64,000 bases of DNA. It comes from Lentinus brumalis (taxonomy: Eukaryota; Basidiomycota; Agaricomycetes; Polyporales; Polyporaceae). Below, one piece after another: positions 11,818 through 23,850 of the stretch. The notes beneath the pieces were generated by a model. It saw only the letters and a list, made by a program, of their open reading frames with translations, made no database searches and was not told the DNA's origin. Location of the stretch: assembly GCA_001792895.1 (NCBI GenBank), contig MARA01000021.1, positions 186,001 to 250,000 of the forward strand, given 5' to 3'. The position numbers were made by a program, and so were the translations under genes. Position 1 is the stretch's first letter, and every line of letters starts with the position of its first letter.

Positions 11818-13746
11818 ATGACAGTCACAGTGCTCGGAGGTTAGCTGAGGTTAGAGACAAGAGTGAAGCGCCCAGCGGAACAGTCTGCGTTGACTTTCGA
11901 TCACTTTTCGTTGCTCGCCACGATGTCTTCATTTCGGACTCATTTCCTCCTCGCCGACTTTCTCCTTGTCCTCGTCTTCACGCACACCCGCAAAGGATCT
12001 CACACGCCTCATCGAAAGGAAGCCAGTGGGACTCTATGACCATCAAGATCGCCGCGACATCCGCTAGAGAACCGCAGACGGATGTCCATCCAAAACTAGA
12101 GCGTGATGTCGAGACAAACGGCGCAGTAGCGCGCCCAGTCTACGAGGAGGGCATTAATCCGGCGCTGGAGACCTCAGAATGGGTCGTGAAGGTGAGTTTT
12201 CACGTTCCTTGCTAGTTCTCGCAGCCCCTTAGTGCTCTTCTTGTTCGCTCGCAGGCAATCGGACTTGCGCTACCACACGAACATGGCATACGATCTGCAG
12301 CGAAATACGTACGTTCCGAGCCTACCGATGCAGTAACGCAATGTAAAAGCTAACGCCTGTCTGTAGATCCATGCCCAAATGCAGCGCGAGTCCTACACCC
12401 GCGGACGTGGCGAACCCACCCCCTCCATATCTGTCCAGCCGAACCCTTCTCCTGGGAGGACCCGTCTACGCACGCGTGCCTGAACTGGATCTTCCTGATC
12501 TCCTCCCTCAACTTCAGCTTCTGGTCGGAGCTGGAGGGACAGCCTGGGCGGTACGGCGTGGAATGGCGCGAGGGCTGGGAGTCAGACCGAACAGTCGTCC
12601 ATACAGGATACTGGTCATTGGCCGCAGCGGTGAATCGAGGTGAGTCCACATGTGGAGTCTGTTCTCTCAAGGGTCCTGCACTCCGGCTCATCCAACTCCG
12701 GGTTCTTCCCGTCCCATCCCTGCTACTCTCGATACTCATCCGTTGTCCATGCAGCCCTCGAGGATGGTATCCCTATCACGGACCCCGCATTCTATGCCGA
12801 CGAGACGCGTTGTCCGGACTCCCTCATCGAGCACATCTTCCGTCCTGCCGCCCAATCAGCCGAATGCATCCCATTGCTGCATGAGCGCATACGCGTTCTG
12901 CGCGAGGTCGGGTCAATCTTGTGTTCGGTACGTTCATTCACGACTTCTCTGGTCCGTACAGGCTCTCATTCCCTGCGCAGCACTTTGGCGGGTCTTTCTA
13001 TGGCTTTATCGAGGCTTTCCGCCGACGATACGACTCCCGAGGATCGGCCTTGCGACTAGTCGAGATGGTCGCAGACGCATTCCCGTCGTTTCGCGACGAG
13101 CACACCTACAACGGACAACGAGGTGTGTCCTGCCGCGCGTCCGTCGAAGGCGCCGTGCTGATCGTCCTGTCTTGCAGTGTACATCTGGAAGCGCACACAG
13201 ATCCTCGTCGCTGAGACCTGGGCCGCCTTCTACCCCGAGGACTCCTCGCAGCCGCACCCCCTCTTCCCAGCGGGCGCACGCATACAAGAGCTGACCATGT
13301 TCGCCGACTACCGCGTGCCCCAGATCCTCCACCACCTCCGCATCCTCTCGTATCCCCCGACCCTCGTCAAGCTCCTCAACGCGCGGACGCCGCTCGCCTC
13401 AGGGAGCCCCGAGGAGCTGAGCATCCGCGCGGCGAGCATCGTCGCCGTCGAGCGCGTCCGGGGCGAGATCATCAGGATCATCGCCGACGAACGGCGGGTG
13501 GCGGACGGGAGCTCCGATGGCGAGGACGAGGCTGACGGTGATGACACCGTCAGCAGCGTCGTGATCGACTTCTACCTGTGGGACCTCGCGAAGCGCGTTG
13601 AAGGCCGACCGGGAGGCATCGAAGGAATACAGTCGGCGGGCATGCTGCCCATCCACCGGACGCGTTCGATATGGTACTGAGTCGGGCGCACTCAGGGACC
13701 TTTGCTGTCTCATCGTCGTCTTGGTGGCGACTTGGCAAGCTGTCCG
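11818..13746 (+). repeat. Segmental duplication, copy 2
   Basis: Direct repeat of 45-2162, starting at the same ATGACAGTCACAGTGCTCGG and ending at TGTCCG. It lies immediately before the left target duplication of the LINE. It lacks the TATA box that precedes copy 1. Confidence 0.9.
12036..13680 (+). pseudogene. QNG1: Frameshifted duplicate of the queuosine-salvage gene
   Basis: Exon boundaries mirror copy 1: 12036-12191, 12255-12308, 12367-12639, 12755-12927, 12981-13122 and 13178-13680. Exon 3 is one base shorter than in copy 1 (273 against 274 nt) because a run of four C has become three near 12397-12400. This shifts everything before intron 3 out of the family reading frame, while exons 4-6 remain open and almost identical to copy 1, including MFADYRVPQ and HRTRSIWY. 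Intron 3 is unrelated to that of copy 1. Either the copy is a pseudogene or the deleted C is a homopolymer sequencing error; the sequence alone cannot say. Confidence 0.8.
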
Positions 13747-13748
13747 GG

Positions 13749-13765
13749 AAAGAGACACAACGTAT
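13749..13765 (+). repeat. LINE target-site duplication, left
   Basis: AAAGAGACACAACGTAT here matches 17407-17423 exactly. The first A residues may partly overlap the poly-A tail of the right copy, so the duplication is 14-17 bp. Confidence 0.9.
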
Positions 13766-15974
13766 GATTCGACGCGTATGGCTACAGTGGCCAGCCAATT
13801 CTATGATAGTCTGCAGCCGGATCCTGATCTCGCTCGTGCGGATCAAGAGTCGGCTATGCGTGTTATGCTAAGCGCGGACATCCCAGTCCTCTCCCCCACT
13901 CAGAAAGGTCGGATGCAAGAACCCATTCGGTGGGGAGAAGTCGAGAGAGCACTCCTAATGTCAGCGCCGCGGAAAGCTCCCGGTATGGATGGGCTCCCAG
14001 CAGAATTCTGGGCGAAGATGCACAAGCTGTATCAGGCGAAATCTAAGAAGGGTGTCGACCCGGAAACCGGATTTGCGAAGGGCTGGATCTGCCCAATATA
14101 CAAGCTGAAAGGCGACCCGCGGCAGGCCCGAAACTATAGGCCTATCACGGTCCTGAACACCGACTACAAGCTCATGACAAAAGCACTCGCCGCAAGACTG
14201 GGGATGTTGCGCCGTCCCTCGTCCACCCGGATCAAGCTGGTTTCGTCCCAGGCCGCCGTATTTTCGATCACACTAGACTGGCGCAAACGATGATTGACTA
14301 CGCGGAAATCTGCGAAGATGATGGTGCGTTGGTTGCACTGGATCAAGAAAAGGCATATGACCGCATTAACCACCATTATCTTTGGGCAGTACTCAGGCGG
14401 ATGGGATTCCCTGAGTCCTTTATCCTGACAATCCAGCGGCTGTATGAGACGGCGGAGAGTCAGGTCCTCGTTAATGGTATGTTCAGCCCAATGTTCGCTA
14501 TTGTTCGTGGCGTCCGCCAGGGCGACCCGGTGTCGTGTATTCTGTTTGATCTCGCTATTGAGCCCCTGGCTATCGCGTTGCGGGCAGCACCGCTCCGGGG
14601 CTTCTCAGTTCCGGGGTACGTGAACGTATCCTGACTGCGTTTTTCGCTGATGACACTACAGTATATCTCAGTGCGCGTGACGACTACGGTGTCATGCTAG
14701 CGGTACTGAACCGTTGGTGCGCTGCGTCGAGAGCTCGCTTCAATGTTGAGAAGACTGAACTCCTCCCGATCGGGTCGAAAGCTTTCAGAGCTAAGGTGCT
14801 AGAATCTCGATCCCTGAGTGACGGAACCTCGCTCATACCGCTTGATGTTCGCATAGTGCCTGACGGCGCGGCGGTTCGGCTTCTAGGTGCGTGGGTCGGG
14901 AACGGTATTAATCAGAAGGAAATATGGCTTCCAATGCTCCGCAGAATCGAAGAGAACCTCTCGAGATGGAATAGACGAAAGCCGACCCTTAAAGGAAAGA
15001 GGCTCGTAGTCGGCTTGGAAGTTGGAAGTCGTACTCAGTATCTGACACGGGTTCAAGGCATGCCACTGTCCATCGAAGGCGAACTTACAAAGCTTGTCAG
15101 GAAATTTCTCTGGGGCGAGTCTGTAGGGACCCCGCCGGTTGCGATGATGACTCTCTATGATAGCCCTAAGCGTGGCGGGTTAGGCCTGCTAGACATTGAG
15201 TCTCGTAACGAAGCAATTGAAGTTATGTGGATTAAGGACTATCTTAACCTGTCAGAGGCGAGGCCCAGATGGGCCTACGTAGCGGACGTACTACTGGCGA
15301 AGGCGGTAACGGCTGACTCGAGGTCCTTTGACCGTGCTGCTCGCATTAACGTCTTCCTTCAATCCTGGCGTGTAAGCCTGTCCTCAACGGTCAAGCTCCC
15401 GGACTATCTTCGGTCTATGATACGGCTTGCGAGGAAGTTTGGAGTGCGCTTTGATGCCCTAGACCCGGGTGACGATATCAAAGACGCTCTCCCGTTCTGG
15501 AGACATTTTGGCTTGGCTGGTGACACGCGGCACGCAACGTCGAAATCTGTGAAGTGTCTAATGACTGCGCATAACGTTCTCGGAGTAGGACAGGCATGCC
15601 GGGTAGTAACTAAGCTACGAAGTATCGGCATCCCTGATGCGCATAGGCCGTCAGACCGGTGCCAATGTGCAGACTGTGCGTTCGATAGAGCGGCGGGGTG
15701 CGACAATCCCCATAGATGTGCGATAGCAGCTCGTAAAATGCTAGACAGTCTGTGCCCCAGGTGGGCGGCGGGCCCGCTAAGAATAGCAGACGGTCTGAGC
15801 CTGACGGCGAGGCGCAAGCAAAAGAATATTGAGAATGAGATGGTGGATGGGCGAGTCCTGTTTGATCCGTCGGTTCTGGCAAGGATGCCGTTAGCCAACC
15901 ACTTCAGGGTGTTCAAGGTAGATAGTGATAGGGATGTCACCGTTGTACAACGTCCCCGCGTGGGATTGCGATGA
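13766..15974 (+). pseudogene. LINE reverse transcriptase, frameshifted
   Basis: The RT is readable in three pieces. 13766 to about 14200 has the KAPGMDGLPAEFW block and the PIYKLKGD and NYRPITVLN motifs. About 14200-14630 carries GFVPGRRIFDHTRLAQT in the corrected frame, ALDQEKAYDRINH (first catalytic Asp) and RGVRQGDPVS. From about 14620 to 15974 it has the FADDTTVYL catalytic box and the thumb and connection. Single-base losses near 14200 (after CTGGGG) and near 14615 (after CCGGGG) break the frame, both next to G runs. A Cys/His cluster, CQCADCAFDRAAGC and HRCAIAARK near 15660-15730, precedes the stop. Confidence 0.85.
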
Positions 15975-17269
15975 TGGATGAAGGAGTAGAGGTCTTCACG
16001 GATGGTTCGTGCGATAATAATGGCGCTGCAAATGCAGTAGCGGCTGGTGGAGTGTGGTTTGGTCCGAATAATAGGCGGAACGTCTCCTCGTTGGTCCTGG
16101 GTCAGCTCCATAGCAATCAAGTTGCTGAGCTATTCGCGGTGAGTATTGCGGCGGCGGTTGTCCCGCCGTTTGCGCCTCTACATATAGTTACGGATTCAAA
16201 GTATGTTGTTAAAGGACTCACCATGCATGCTCGAAGGTGGGAAGAGGTCGGCTGGTTCAATGTTGCGAACGCTGCGGCCATGCGGGATGTGCTGGCGCGC
16301 CTCCGGGCGAGAAGCGCGCCCACGACGCTGAGATGGGTGAAAGGGCACGCTGGGGATCCTGGTAATGAAGGTGCCGACATGTTAGCGAAAGAAGCGGTGC
16401 GTTCGAGAAGACGCATGGTAATTCCTCCAGCCCCGTTGAAATTTGTGGCGTCGGGGGCAGCCCTGATAGCTGTCACGCAAAAACTAGCATATGGAATGGT
16501 TAGACGCACCAGGAAACCTGATTGCAGGCATACGACGCGTAAGAACCTTGATAAAGCTGTCGAAGCTATATACGCCGTGTCAGGTGTACGGCCGACAGAT
16601 GCGGCGATCTGGTGTGGTATATGGAAGCTGGATGTTGATAGGCCTGTTCGGGCGTTCTGGTGGAAGATGATTCATGGTGCGCATCGGGTGGGTGCCTACT
16701 GGAACAATATCCGAAACTGTACGGATAGAGCGTCATGTAAGTATTGCGGTGCGCTAGAGACTATGAGCCACATACTAATTGAATGCAACGTCCCGTGGCG
16801 AGTCGCGTTGTGGACTGAAGCTGTTGCCCTGCTTGAAGTGAGGGGTGTGCTTGTTGACCAGATGTCGTTTGGTCATATCCTTGGGCTGAGTGTGTTAGTG
16901 CCTCCCAAAAGGGGTGCGCCGGCGTCCTCAGCGGACGTTAGGTTAACGAAGATAGTTCTTGCAGAACTTATGTACCTTTCCTGGGTGCTAAGGTGTGAGT
17001 GGACTATTGGAAGAGATGGAGAGGTAGACCGCCTTTTCTCGGTACCTGAAGTGCTAAACAGATGGTACTGGCGGCTGAATCGCCGGCTACGCTTTGACGT
17101 ACTGCTGGCCCGTAGGGCTAAAGGGACGCTGATGTCCCTAAAGGACGTTGTCCATGCGACATGGCGGGGCCTAATTTCTGGTACTGGCGATGAGCCAGAT
17201 GATTGGATGTCTCTGTCAGAGGTTTTAGTGGGTAGAACTGGCGCTGCAGTCCGACGAGGTGTTGGATGA
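15971..17269 (+). CDS. LINE RNase H domain ORF with C-terminal zinc-like motif
   Basis: 432 residues. Residues 1-145 are an RNase HI fold: FTDGSC (first Asp), VAELFA (Glu), VTDSKYVVKG (Asp) and HAGDPGNEGADMLAKEA (last Asp) are all present. A CKYCGALETMSHILIEC motif near residue 255 resembles the zinc-binding tail found after RT/RNase H in some LINEs. The ATG overlaps the stop of the preceding RT ORF in an ATGA arrangement. That could mean coupled termination and reinitiation, or a third frameshift of an originally fused polyprotein. Confidence 0.8.
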   Translation: MMDEGVEVFTDGSCDNNGAANAVAAGGVWFGPNNRRNVSSLVLGQLHSNQVAELFAVSIAAAVVPPFAPLHIVTDSKYVVKGLTMHARRWEEVGWFNVANAAAMRDVLARLRARSAPTTLRWVKGHAGDPGNEGADMLAKEAVRSRRRMVIPPAPLKFVASGAALIAVTQKLAYGMVRRTRKPDCRHTTRKNLDKAVEAIYAVSGVRPTDAAIWCGIWKLDVDRPVRAFWWKMIHGAHRVGAYWNNIRNCTDRASCKYCGALETMSHILIECNVPWRVALWTEAVALLEVRGVLVDQMSFGHILGLSVLVPPKRGAPASSADVRLTKIVLAELMYLSWVLRCEWTIGRDGEVDRLFSVPEVLNRWYWRLNRRLRFDVLLARRAKGTLMSLKDVVHATWRGLISGTGDEPDDWMSLSEVLVGRTGAAVRRGVG

Positions 17270-17393
17270 GCCGGGAGTCCCACACTGCAATTGCGTGCGT
17301 AACGCATTTCCTCTGGGTGACTGGAAATTCCGACAAACCCCGCTATGCTCATCTGATTGCGCGAACGTTGCTATTCTGAAGAGTTTGCACCTC

Positions 17394-17409
17394 AAAAAAA
17401 AAAAAAAAA
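17394..17409 (+). other. LINE poly-A tail
   Basis: A run of 16 A residues at the 3' end of the LINE, directly followed by the right target-site duplication. Confidence 0.9.
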
Positions 17410-17423
17410 GAGACACAACGTAT
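17407..17423 (+). repeat. LINE target-site duplication, right
   Basis: Exact match to 13749-13765, with its first three A residues shared with the poly-A tail. Confidence 0.9.
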
Positions 17424-20400
17424 CTAGATCCAGTCTACGTAGTCCTTTGCTACTCCAGAGGACTCGAGACACGCCTTGTTGCGACCCTCATCTTGGGCCT
17501 GGGGCCCGAGCAATCGCCTCCGTCGAACGCCGTCCACACGACATACACCCACGGTCATCCTGGTCCACTCTGCAAACCCCCTCTCTCGCCGGCTCGCGTC
17601 CCCACGGCGCGACGCCGGGAGCTGTTCTGCAATCTACTCACGCCGTCTGTTACAGGTCGCACTCGGCGGACAGGCTCCCCGAAATCCGAATGGATGCGTG
17701 TCGCTGCGGCAAAGCCGCAGCACATGGCACTCTGCGGGCGGCGGCGCATATGCGCCCCGCTGCAGCGCGTCCCGTTGGTTCCCCGTTGGGTCCCTGTTGA
17801 TTCCTCGTTGGGCCTGGGTAGGCTCATGACCCCGTGCTGCTGGGGGCAGTGGGGGGTCGCGATGGAAGTATGCTCGGACGAGAAGGTCACGTGACGTGAA
17901 CCTCTGGTTTATGACGGCCACTCGAGACCAAGTCGCGGTTTATATGTATACACGATCGGGTTCTAAATACAACGAGTCCCCAGCCATACCGTTGTCGCTT
18001 CTGAAATACGCTTTCGAAGTGCGGAGGTTCAGCGACATTCGACGTGCGAGAGGGTGCCGGGGTGATGCCCGTATTACCTCCCGCCGTGGAGTTGCTGTAT
18101 ACACTTGGTACAAACCGATATCGAACGTTGTCTCCCTTGACCGCAATGGGCTGGAGGGCGGGAAGAGGACGGAGTCCGCGGTGGAGAGGGGCCAGCGATA
18201 TGATGAGTAGTCGCTCGTAGGCGGTGGGAGGCGGGATGCAGCTTCTATCGTCTACTCTATCGAAAGTACCTATGCTGCACGCGTAGCTTGAATCTCATGG
18301 GATCCCTGCTGGGACGAAGGCAGAGAGAATGCTCTAGCTGGGGCAATGTTCGCCGTCATGGCATGGAGATAGGGAACCAGAGCACCCATGCTACGATGAG
18401 CGAACGCTCTCAGTCAGCACTAGCCCCATAAAATTCCTGCCAGTCCAGAGGCCGTCAGAGGATGTGGTCGACGCGTGTCGGACTTGGGCGGGGTCTGGGA
18501 GGCCGGGAAGGCGGGCTGCACGCCAAACGACAACTCAGGGAGGGAAGAGGCGATCCTCGAACCAAGCAGAATGGACCAGCGCAAGTATTGGCAGTAGCGG
18601 CAGCAAAATTATTTGTCTGCTTAGGTAGGGTGCATCAATATCACAGGTATGAACTGCGACTGCTTGGGTGTCGAAGTGCCCATGCTCGTTACATCGATCG
18701 CACGCGGCGGCGGCCGTCCAGCGATTGCACAGCGGGCTTTAATCTGTAAAGCGGTGGTTCCACAAGCAACGGAAGGCGGTCCATCTTCGCGAGGCCTCGT
18801 GCGAGGTAAGTACTATGTTTGGCTCTCTCCGGTACCCTTGTGCCATCTAACGTTTCCCTGCCATAGAGATGTCGCCTTAGACAAGAGATACTTATTGCTG
18901 GGGCTGAGTACTAAGTACTGAGTCGCCTGTAAGTCGTATCTTCTGTCCTATCCCCGTGCACAAATCGAGAGGAAGTGCTTAGAAGGCTCAGTAGCCTGGT
19001 CGACCGTGGCCTGAGCTGCGCAAGCGTTCGTCCGAAGGTCGTTGCATTCCAGTGCACGACTGGCATAAGGTGACCATAAGGCTACCGACCTGTCTCATAA
19101 GTTCGGTGAGTGACATGCACTGCGAGATAGTTACTTATATGCGGTGGCAGCGTTCGGCCGCTCAGCGACTCGCGAGCGCGGCGCGCGCGAGCGTCCGACG
19201 CTGACCGGTCACCGGTCACTGTGGCTGACCTCGAACGGTCGACTCCACCGGTCGACAGCCGACCACGATTGTCCTCCTCTCATCTGAGTCTCCCCTCATA
19301 AACGTTCAAACCCTGGGTGGACGGTAACCCTTCACGTCTCCTTCTCATGTTGTGTCCATCTGACTCGTAATAGACAGAGCAAGCCGTTCAAAGGACCAAG
19401 CACATGTGTGACGGCAACAATGTCTGGCGCACGGCGCACCGACGGGTAGTAAGTAACAGTGGTTTCGCCTCTGCATCTCCCCACTGGCATGCACAGCACA
19501 AGCTCCTCAAAATTTATCTGTACGTGGCATCCTGGTTCTTATTGTTATATTCCCTTGTCCAGACATATTGTCTATCTAATCAGGTCACTTCCTCACCGCC
19601 ATCAACTCTCCTCCTCCAACCCCTGTCTTGTGAATCACTGCTGCTGGAACAGCATCGACGCAGCAACAGTAACAGTGGAGCATCAGGTATGAGAGCCTGG
19701 AGGTGAGCGTACCCTGTTTGCACCAGTGGAGAGCCATGGCCCACCCATGGATGGTCTGTGGCCTGTACATGGACCATTCGTTCGTCTATGCTTCTGGGAA
19801 TGCATCTGAGGGCGCACGACGCACTGTCATACTTGGCTTGAGCTGTCGTAAACAGATAGCTCAAGTCAAATCTAACAGTGTGGTGTGTGCACTTAGAGCG
19901 ATAACTCGCTGCATACTGAACGTAGCACCCAGGCTGCACATCACTGTAGTTGTGGGACTCACCCACTACATGCACTCGCGCGCAGCACGCCCTTAGGATG
20001 TGCCCGTTCATTCCGCCTTCTCAATTCTCGTTTTTTGGCCAGGGCCTCTGAGAGAGCCCGACATTGGCTAGGAGTCTAGAACGGGATCTCAGGGAGTCGA
20101 TTGACTACGCGCAACCACGGGCCGCCGGTGATGCGCAGGTCGGGCTAGCCTTGGATGTCCGGGGTCGGGCCGGGCACTAGGAGGATGCTTGGGCTCAGCG
20201 AAATGTGAAGCGGCCCTCTGAGAGGGCTCAGGCTGGGCTGCGGTCGCCGGTCGGGGGCTTGAGCTCAGGCTCGCGGTGTTGCTAGTCGGTATACCGAAAA
20301 GTACTCGTTATCGCTGAGGTGCCGTTCGCCAGTGTATCTCGGTAAGGCCCAGCGACATGTCTCAGCTCTCCTCGCGGTCTGGATTGTTGTGCAGCGCGTC

Positions 20401-21550
20401 GATGCGCTGCCGGCCGAGGCGACCATGCGTGGAGCTCTGCCTTGATATTTTTTGGACCTTCGTTCAGTGGCTCGACGATAGAGAGGCGTCCCGTGGTGAC
20501 AGGTGGCCCCCGCATGTCGCCGCATTGCGTCTATCTTTCGTGGTTGTCATTGCTTATACGGCTCCACGGCGACGCTGCCTGGTATACACTGTACGCTGGT
20601 AATGCGCCAGCGGGTCCACAGACCGCCCAACGTGGTCGCAGCTCTCTGAGTCGTGGTCCGCTTCTTGCCTTTATTACTTGCGGCGCCCCCGGAGGCGTCG
20701 GTAGAGGAGTGTCGAGTCTCGACGTTCCCGGCTGTTGCAAAGTTTCCTCGGCTTGCGAGTGGGGTGCAGCCTTCTCTCCTGACAGCGCGTGGACGATCTA
20801 CTGCCACAGTCGTCCTTATGAGCTGTGGACCGTAGCAAATGATCTTGAACTCACCGAACGCCCCGAACGCAGCATTTGTGCGCGTCCTCGAGTACCGCCA
20901 AGCCACAGCGCCGCATGCTGTATTTGCGGAGCTCCGAGCTGTCCGCTCGCAGCAGAATCGATGAGCATGACTTGTAGGGTAGTATGGGCTGCATGCGACT
21001 GTGGGTGGGCCATGCATTGGACCGTCAGGAGCGCGCGGAGAGAGCGATGCGCGCTGGACTCCGCTAATTGGTACTGCGATTGAATGGTTCTAGGTTGACG
21101 AGATAGCAAGGGAAGCTGGATACCGGCATCCTTGGAAGCACGCACTCGGTCGTGCAGCTTGCTTTGCTGAGCTCTAGAGCGGCGGTGGGTGCGGGCGAGC
21201 CTAACGCGCCATGTCGAACGCGCGATTTGTGTACGACATTTGCTCACCGTGAGACAGCGCCAGAGACCTCCACATTGTAAACAACCCTCCTAACCTCCCG
21301 TTGCTCTCCAGGTTCGCGTCCAGGATGCCTCATTGAAGCGGGTGATCAGGTTGGCCGTCCAGACGAAGTCGACGTCCATTGTTCCCAGGGGGCGAGCAGG
21401 AAGATGACTTCGTATATTCAGGAATCTCCAAGGGCGCGCGAGGAGGAAGAGGTGCGAGTGATGTAGGTTTGGCCATCGAAAGTGTAGGGTTGCTCACGAA
21501 ACACAACTAGAGGACACTCAAAGTAATGCGCCACGCTCTCTATTGTCCAG
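17424..21550. other. Gene-poor stretch downstream of the LINE
   Basis: Open frames occur on both strands (the longest at 20442-21083 plus, 213 codons, beginning without ATG) but none shows a recognisable domain or a chain of phase-compatible exons. A four-unit minisatellite lies at 17772-17815. 19200-19262 is rich in overlapping GACCGGTCACCGGTCA and GGTCGAC palindromes. Confidence 0.45.
17772..17815. repeat. Four-copy 11-bp minisatellite
   Basis: Successive units CCGTTGGTTCC, CCGTTGGGTCC, CTGTTGATTCC and TCGTTGGGCCT share the CGTTGG core with one to three changes each. It lies in sequence without a supported gene. Confidence 0.8.
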
Positions 21551-22237
21551 GGTTCCCGAGCGCCGACTCGTACACGCGTCCCGCAACTGGGTACCCTATC
21601 CATCCCCTTCGTCCTCTTCCTGCTTTACGACGCAACGATGCCCTCAACGCGAACAAAAACACCCGCTTTCGTCTGACTCCGGTCGCAGAACAGTTTCGGC
21701 AAGGTGAGGTTCTCGTTAACGTATTCAGAAGTGGACGTGTCACTCAGGCAGCAGACTGATGTGCCTCGTCCACCGACAGATGCATTCGCCAATGGCAAGG
21801 TATTGACGAAGGCTGAGAAGCTTACCCTTTATGAGACTCTCCACGCCATGCCTGGTTGCGACCAGTACACGAAGAAAGCTCATGACAATTGGTGTCGCAA
21901 CCATGAAAGTCAGCGAACTGCGCATGCTCGAGGTGAGGTCGTTGTCCATCCGCATCCATTGATGGTTCTATTAACTGCTCATGCTCATGACGTGTCGTTC
22001 AGGGTTCATTGAGCAGGCACTCCACGACCTCCCCAACGTGGCCCTGGTGACCTTATGGCACATCGCCTGCTGGGCTCGCATCTGTGGAGTGACCTTCCAA
22101 GCGGCAACCGACATAGTCTGGGATCTGGTTGAAGGGGATGTCGTCTTTGCGGCGCAACAGATGGTACAGTTACTATCCTCCGTTCGTCAACATTGTGAGC
22201 TCATGTGTTCCTCTCACAGGCTGAGCAGGGGTTCTGA
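21551..22237 (+). CDS. Candidate small gene with homeodomain-like helix-turn-helix, 5' end unresolved
   Basis: Putative exons 21551-21703, 21748-21932, 22003-22163 and 22220-22237 join in phase through three GT-AG introns and end in a TGA. The second exon encodes GKVLTKAEKLTLYETLHAMP, a Cys-Asp linker, then a second helix and NWCRNHESQR. That resembles helices 1 and 3 of a homeodomain (W-x-x-N-x-x-x-x-R), though the match is weak. The third exon encodes a hydrophobic helical stretch, PNVALVTLWHIACWARICG, and ends AAQQM. The first exon is Ser/Pro rich and has no ATG in frame, so upstream exons are missing. The open frames across three introns argue for a real gene; the domain call is inference. 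Confidence 0.4.
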
Positions 22238-22990
22238 AGAGATAACTCGAACTGTATTCACGATGCCCCCATGTCCTGAAGATACTTCCTTGAACACGCG
22301 CTTTGTCATGGCGATAAGTACGCAAGGACGAGCTCACCGTCAATCAGCAACGTCCCGAACAAACCCGCACGATTACATACTCTCCTCGCTTGCAGCCTCG
22401 ATCACCCACAACCGGGACCAATGTCCCCACCCACCCAGCTTCTTCGACCGTACCCCCGCCGAGTACGGTGGGCCGCCAGAGCCAGGTTGCGTGGCAGCTA
22501 CACAGGAAGTCGTATGAGAATACGTTTTAGTTTTCCATCCTTGGGACGAGTGCGGTGTCGGCGTGGTGACCTCAGCCGTTGGTTGAACCGTCGCAGATGA
22601 TTCCCCATTTGGGCGCGTGTAAGCAACTTAGTAGTGGGAGCGACCGCGCACGGCACTCTAAAGTCTCATCTTGCGTCCATCCTGACAATGCGGAGTGGCT
22701 CGCTCTATGAGAAGTGGTCAGCTTCTGAGCTTACAGTCAAGTAACTTACCGTATTTCTACTAGTTACGAACCAGCCGCGGACACGACGCGTTACGACGCG
22801 TTCGCGTCGCGTCGTGGGAATGTTGGCCCGCTCAGCCACAGACGCGTCCTTCGACGCGTCCACGCTTCCCTCCTGACCACCTCGTACTTACACAGCTGAT
22901 CTGGTGAGTACACGAAGACCCTATACGCCAGCTGAACCAAGAACAGAAGTACAGACCAGGCGGATTTGGCTCCAGGGCACCTCGGGAATA
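22238..22990. other. Intergenic stretch with an ACGCGT cluster
   Basis: No gene is supported. 22260-22517 is open but unrecognised and may be 3' UTR of the gene before it. Four ACGCGT hexamers lie at 22786-22859. Confidence 0.45.
22786..22859. promoter_or_regulatory. Cluster of four ACGCGT (MCB-like) elements
   Basis: ACGCGT occurs at 22786, 22796, 22842 and 22854, with a GACGCGTTCGCGTCGCGTCG hairpin-like core. ACGCGT is the MluI cell-cycle box bound by MBF in yeasts (family knowledge). The cluster lies about 320 nt before the family-A copy 1 start. A regulatory role is inference. Confidence 0.35.
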
Positions 22991-23850
22991 TAGGTGAACT
23001 TCAACTTGAACCGCTCTTTGATTCCCCTGCAGGCGATCTGCTCGTCAGCGCCTTGTTCGTCTCCTTCGTTCCTCGCACACGCGTATATTTTCTAGTGGTT
23101 CTACCACACAGTCGTTTGGCTGCAACGTCAACGTTTTACCTGCGCCTCCCATTGGAACGCTGCTCGCGTTCACCCTGCCATGGCTCCTCAGTCAGTACGT
23201 ACCCCATCTCTCAAATCTCTGTGGAGCTGCGAGATACAGGACTTACGTTATATTGCAGAGATGGCACTACCTCCTGGAGACGCATCAGCCGCGGGATGCT
23301 TTGGACCCAGAGGACGTCGGCCCGCAGCACAAGGGCGAGCTCCCCATGTACTACGGCTGGGCGTTCACGCAGGCGGACCTCATGAAATATGCGGAATACT
23401 ATCAGCTGGAAATGCCGCTCATGGAGTGTCTCAGCGCGAAGCTCGGCAAGAGCAGCGTGAACTACGCCGATCTGTCCGAGTCCGACGCCAAGGACGAAGA
23501 GCTCCTCGGATATTTGCAAGGCGTTGCCGCCATCGCTGTGAAACAGGATCTGGAGAACGAGACGGGCGTTCTACTGCAAGTCGTCCGTCCGCTCAGCGAG
23601 AAGTACGTTGCCGTGGTGGCCATGTACAACCACATCGAGGCGAACGAGCGGAGGAAGTGGATTGAAGTTCATCATGGGCTGGACGATACGGTGGAGGCTA
23701 TTCACCAATCGATACGGGAGACCGGTGTCAAGTCTCGGCCGCTGTGGTGGTATGATTGGAAGGTGCTAGACTGGGTACGTCGCGTCGTCTTCGTCGTCGT
23801 CCCTATTTTACTCACTGCATTGTATACGACGTAGGACCACGCTGCCTGAA
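22991..23850 (+). repeat. Dispersed duplicated segment carrying family-A copy 1
   Basis: From TAGGTGAACTTCAACTT onward this segment matches 60405-61266 in inverted orientation, including about 190 nt upstream of the start codon, both introns and the stop. The left edge of the match coincides with the end of an inverted-repeat relic at the other location. Confidence 0.8.
23180..23849 (+). CDS. Family-A conserved small protein, copy 1 (function unknown)
   Basis: Exons 23180-23194, 23259-23774 and 23835-23849 give 181 residues; the first and last exons are only 15 nt each (MAPQS and DHAA-stop). The body contains RWHYLLETHQPRD, GELPMYYGWAFTQAD, a KLGKSSVNYADLSESDAKDE segment, VVRPLSEKYVAVVAMYNHIE and a Trp-rich end PLWWYDWKVLDW. 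It is predicted soluble, with no signal peptide; the hydrophobic tail seen on reading through is intron. I do not recognise the family. Two further copies lie at 60409-61066 and 63033-63614. Keeping all three splice positions in copies 1 and 2, and the first in copy 3, supports a real gene family. Confidence 0.7.

Larger units (their letters stand above)
13766..17409 (+). mobile_element. 5'-truncated non-LTR retrotransposon (LINE with RNase H)
   Basis: A 3.6-kb insertion bounded by a 14-17 bp target duplication and ending in 16 A residues (17394-17409). It opens partway through the polyprotein, upstream of the RT fingers; the gag-like ORF1 and the endonuclease are missing, as expected for incomplete target-primed reverse transcription. 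RT, a cysteine-rich tether, RNase H and a C-terminal zinc-like motif follow in order. The clade is not certain; LINEs with RNase H in fungi are often Tad-like (family knowledge). Confidence 0.9.
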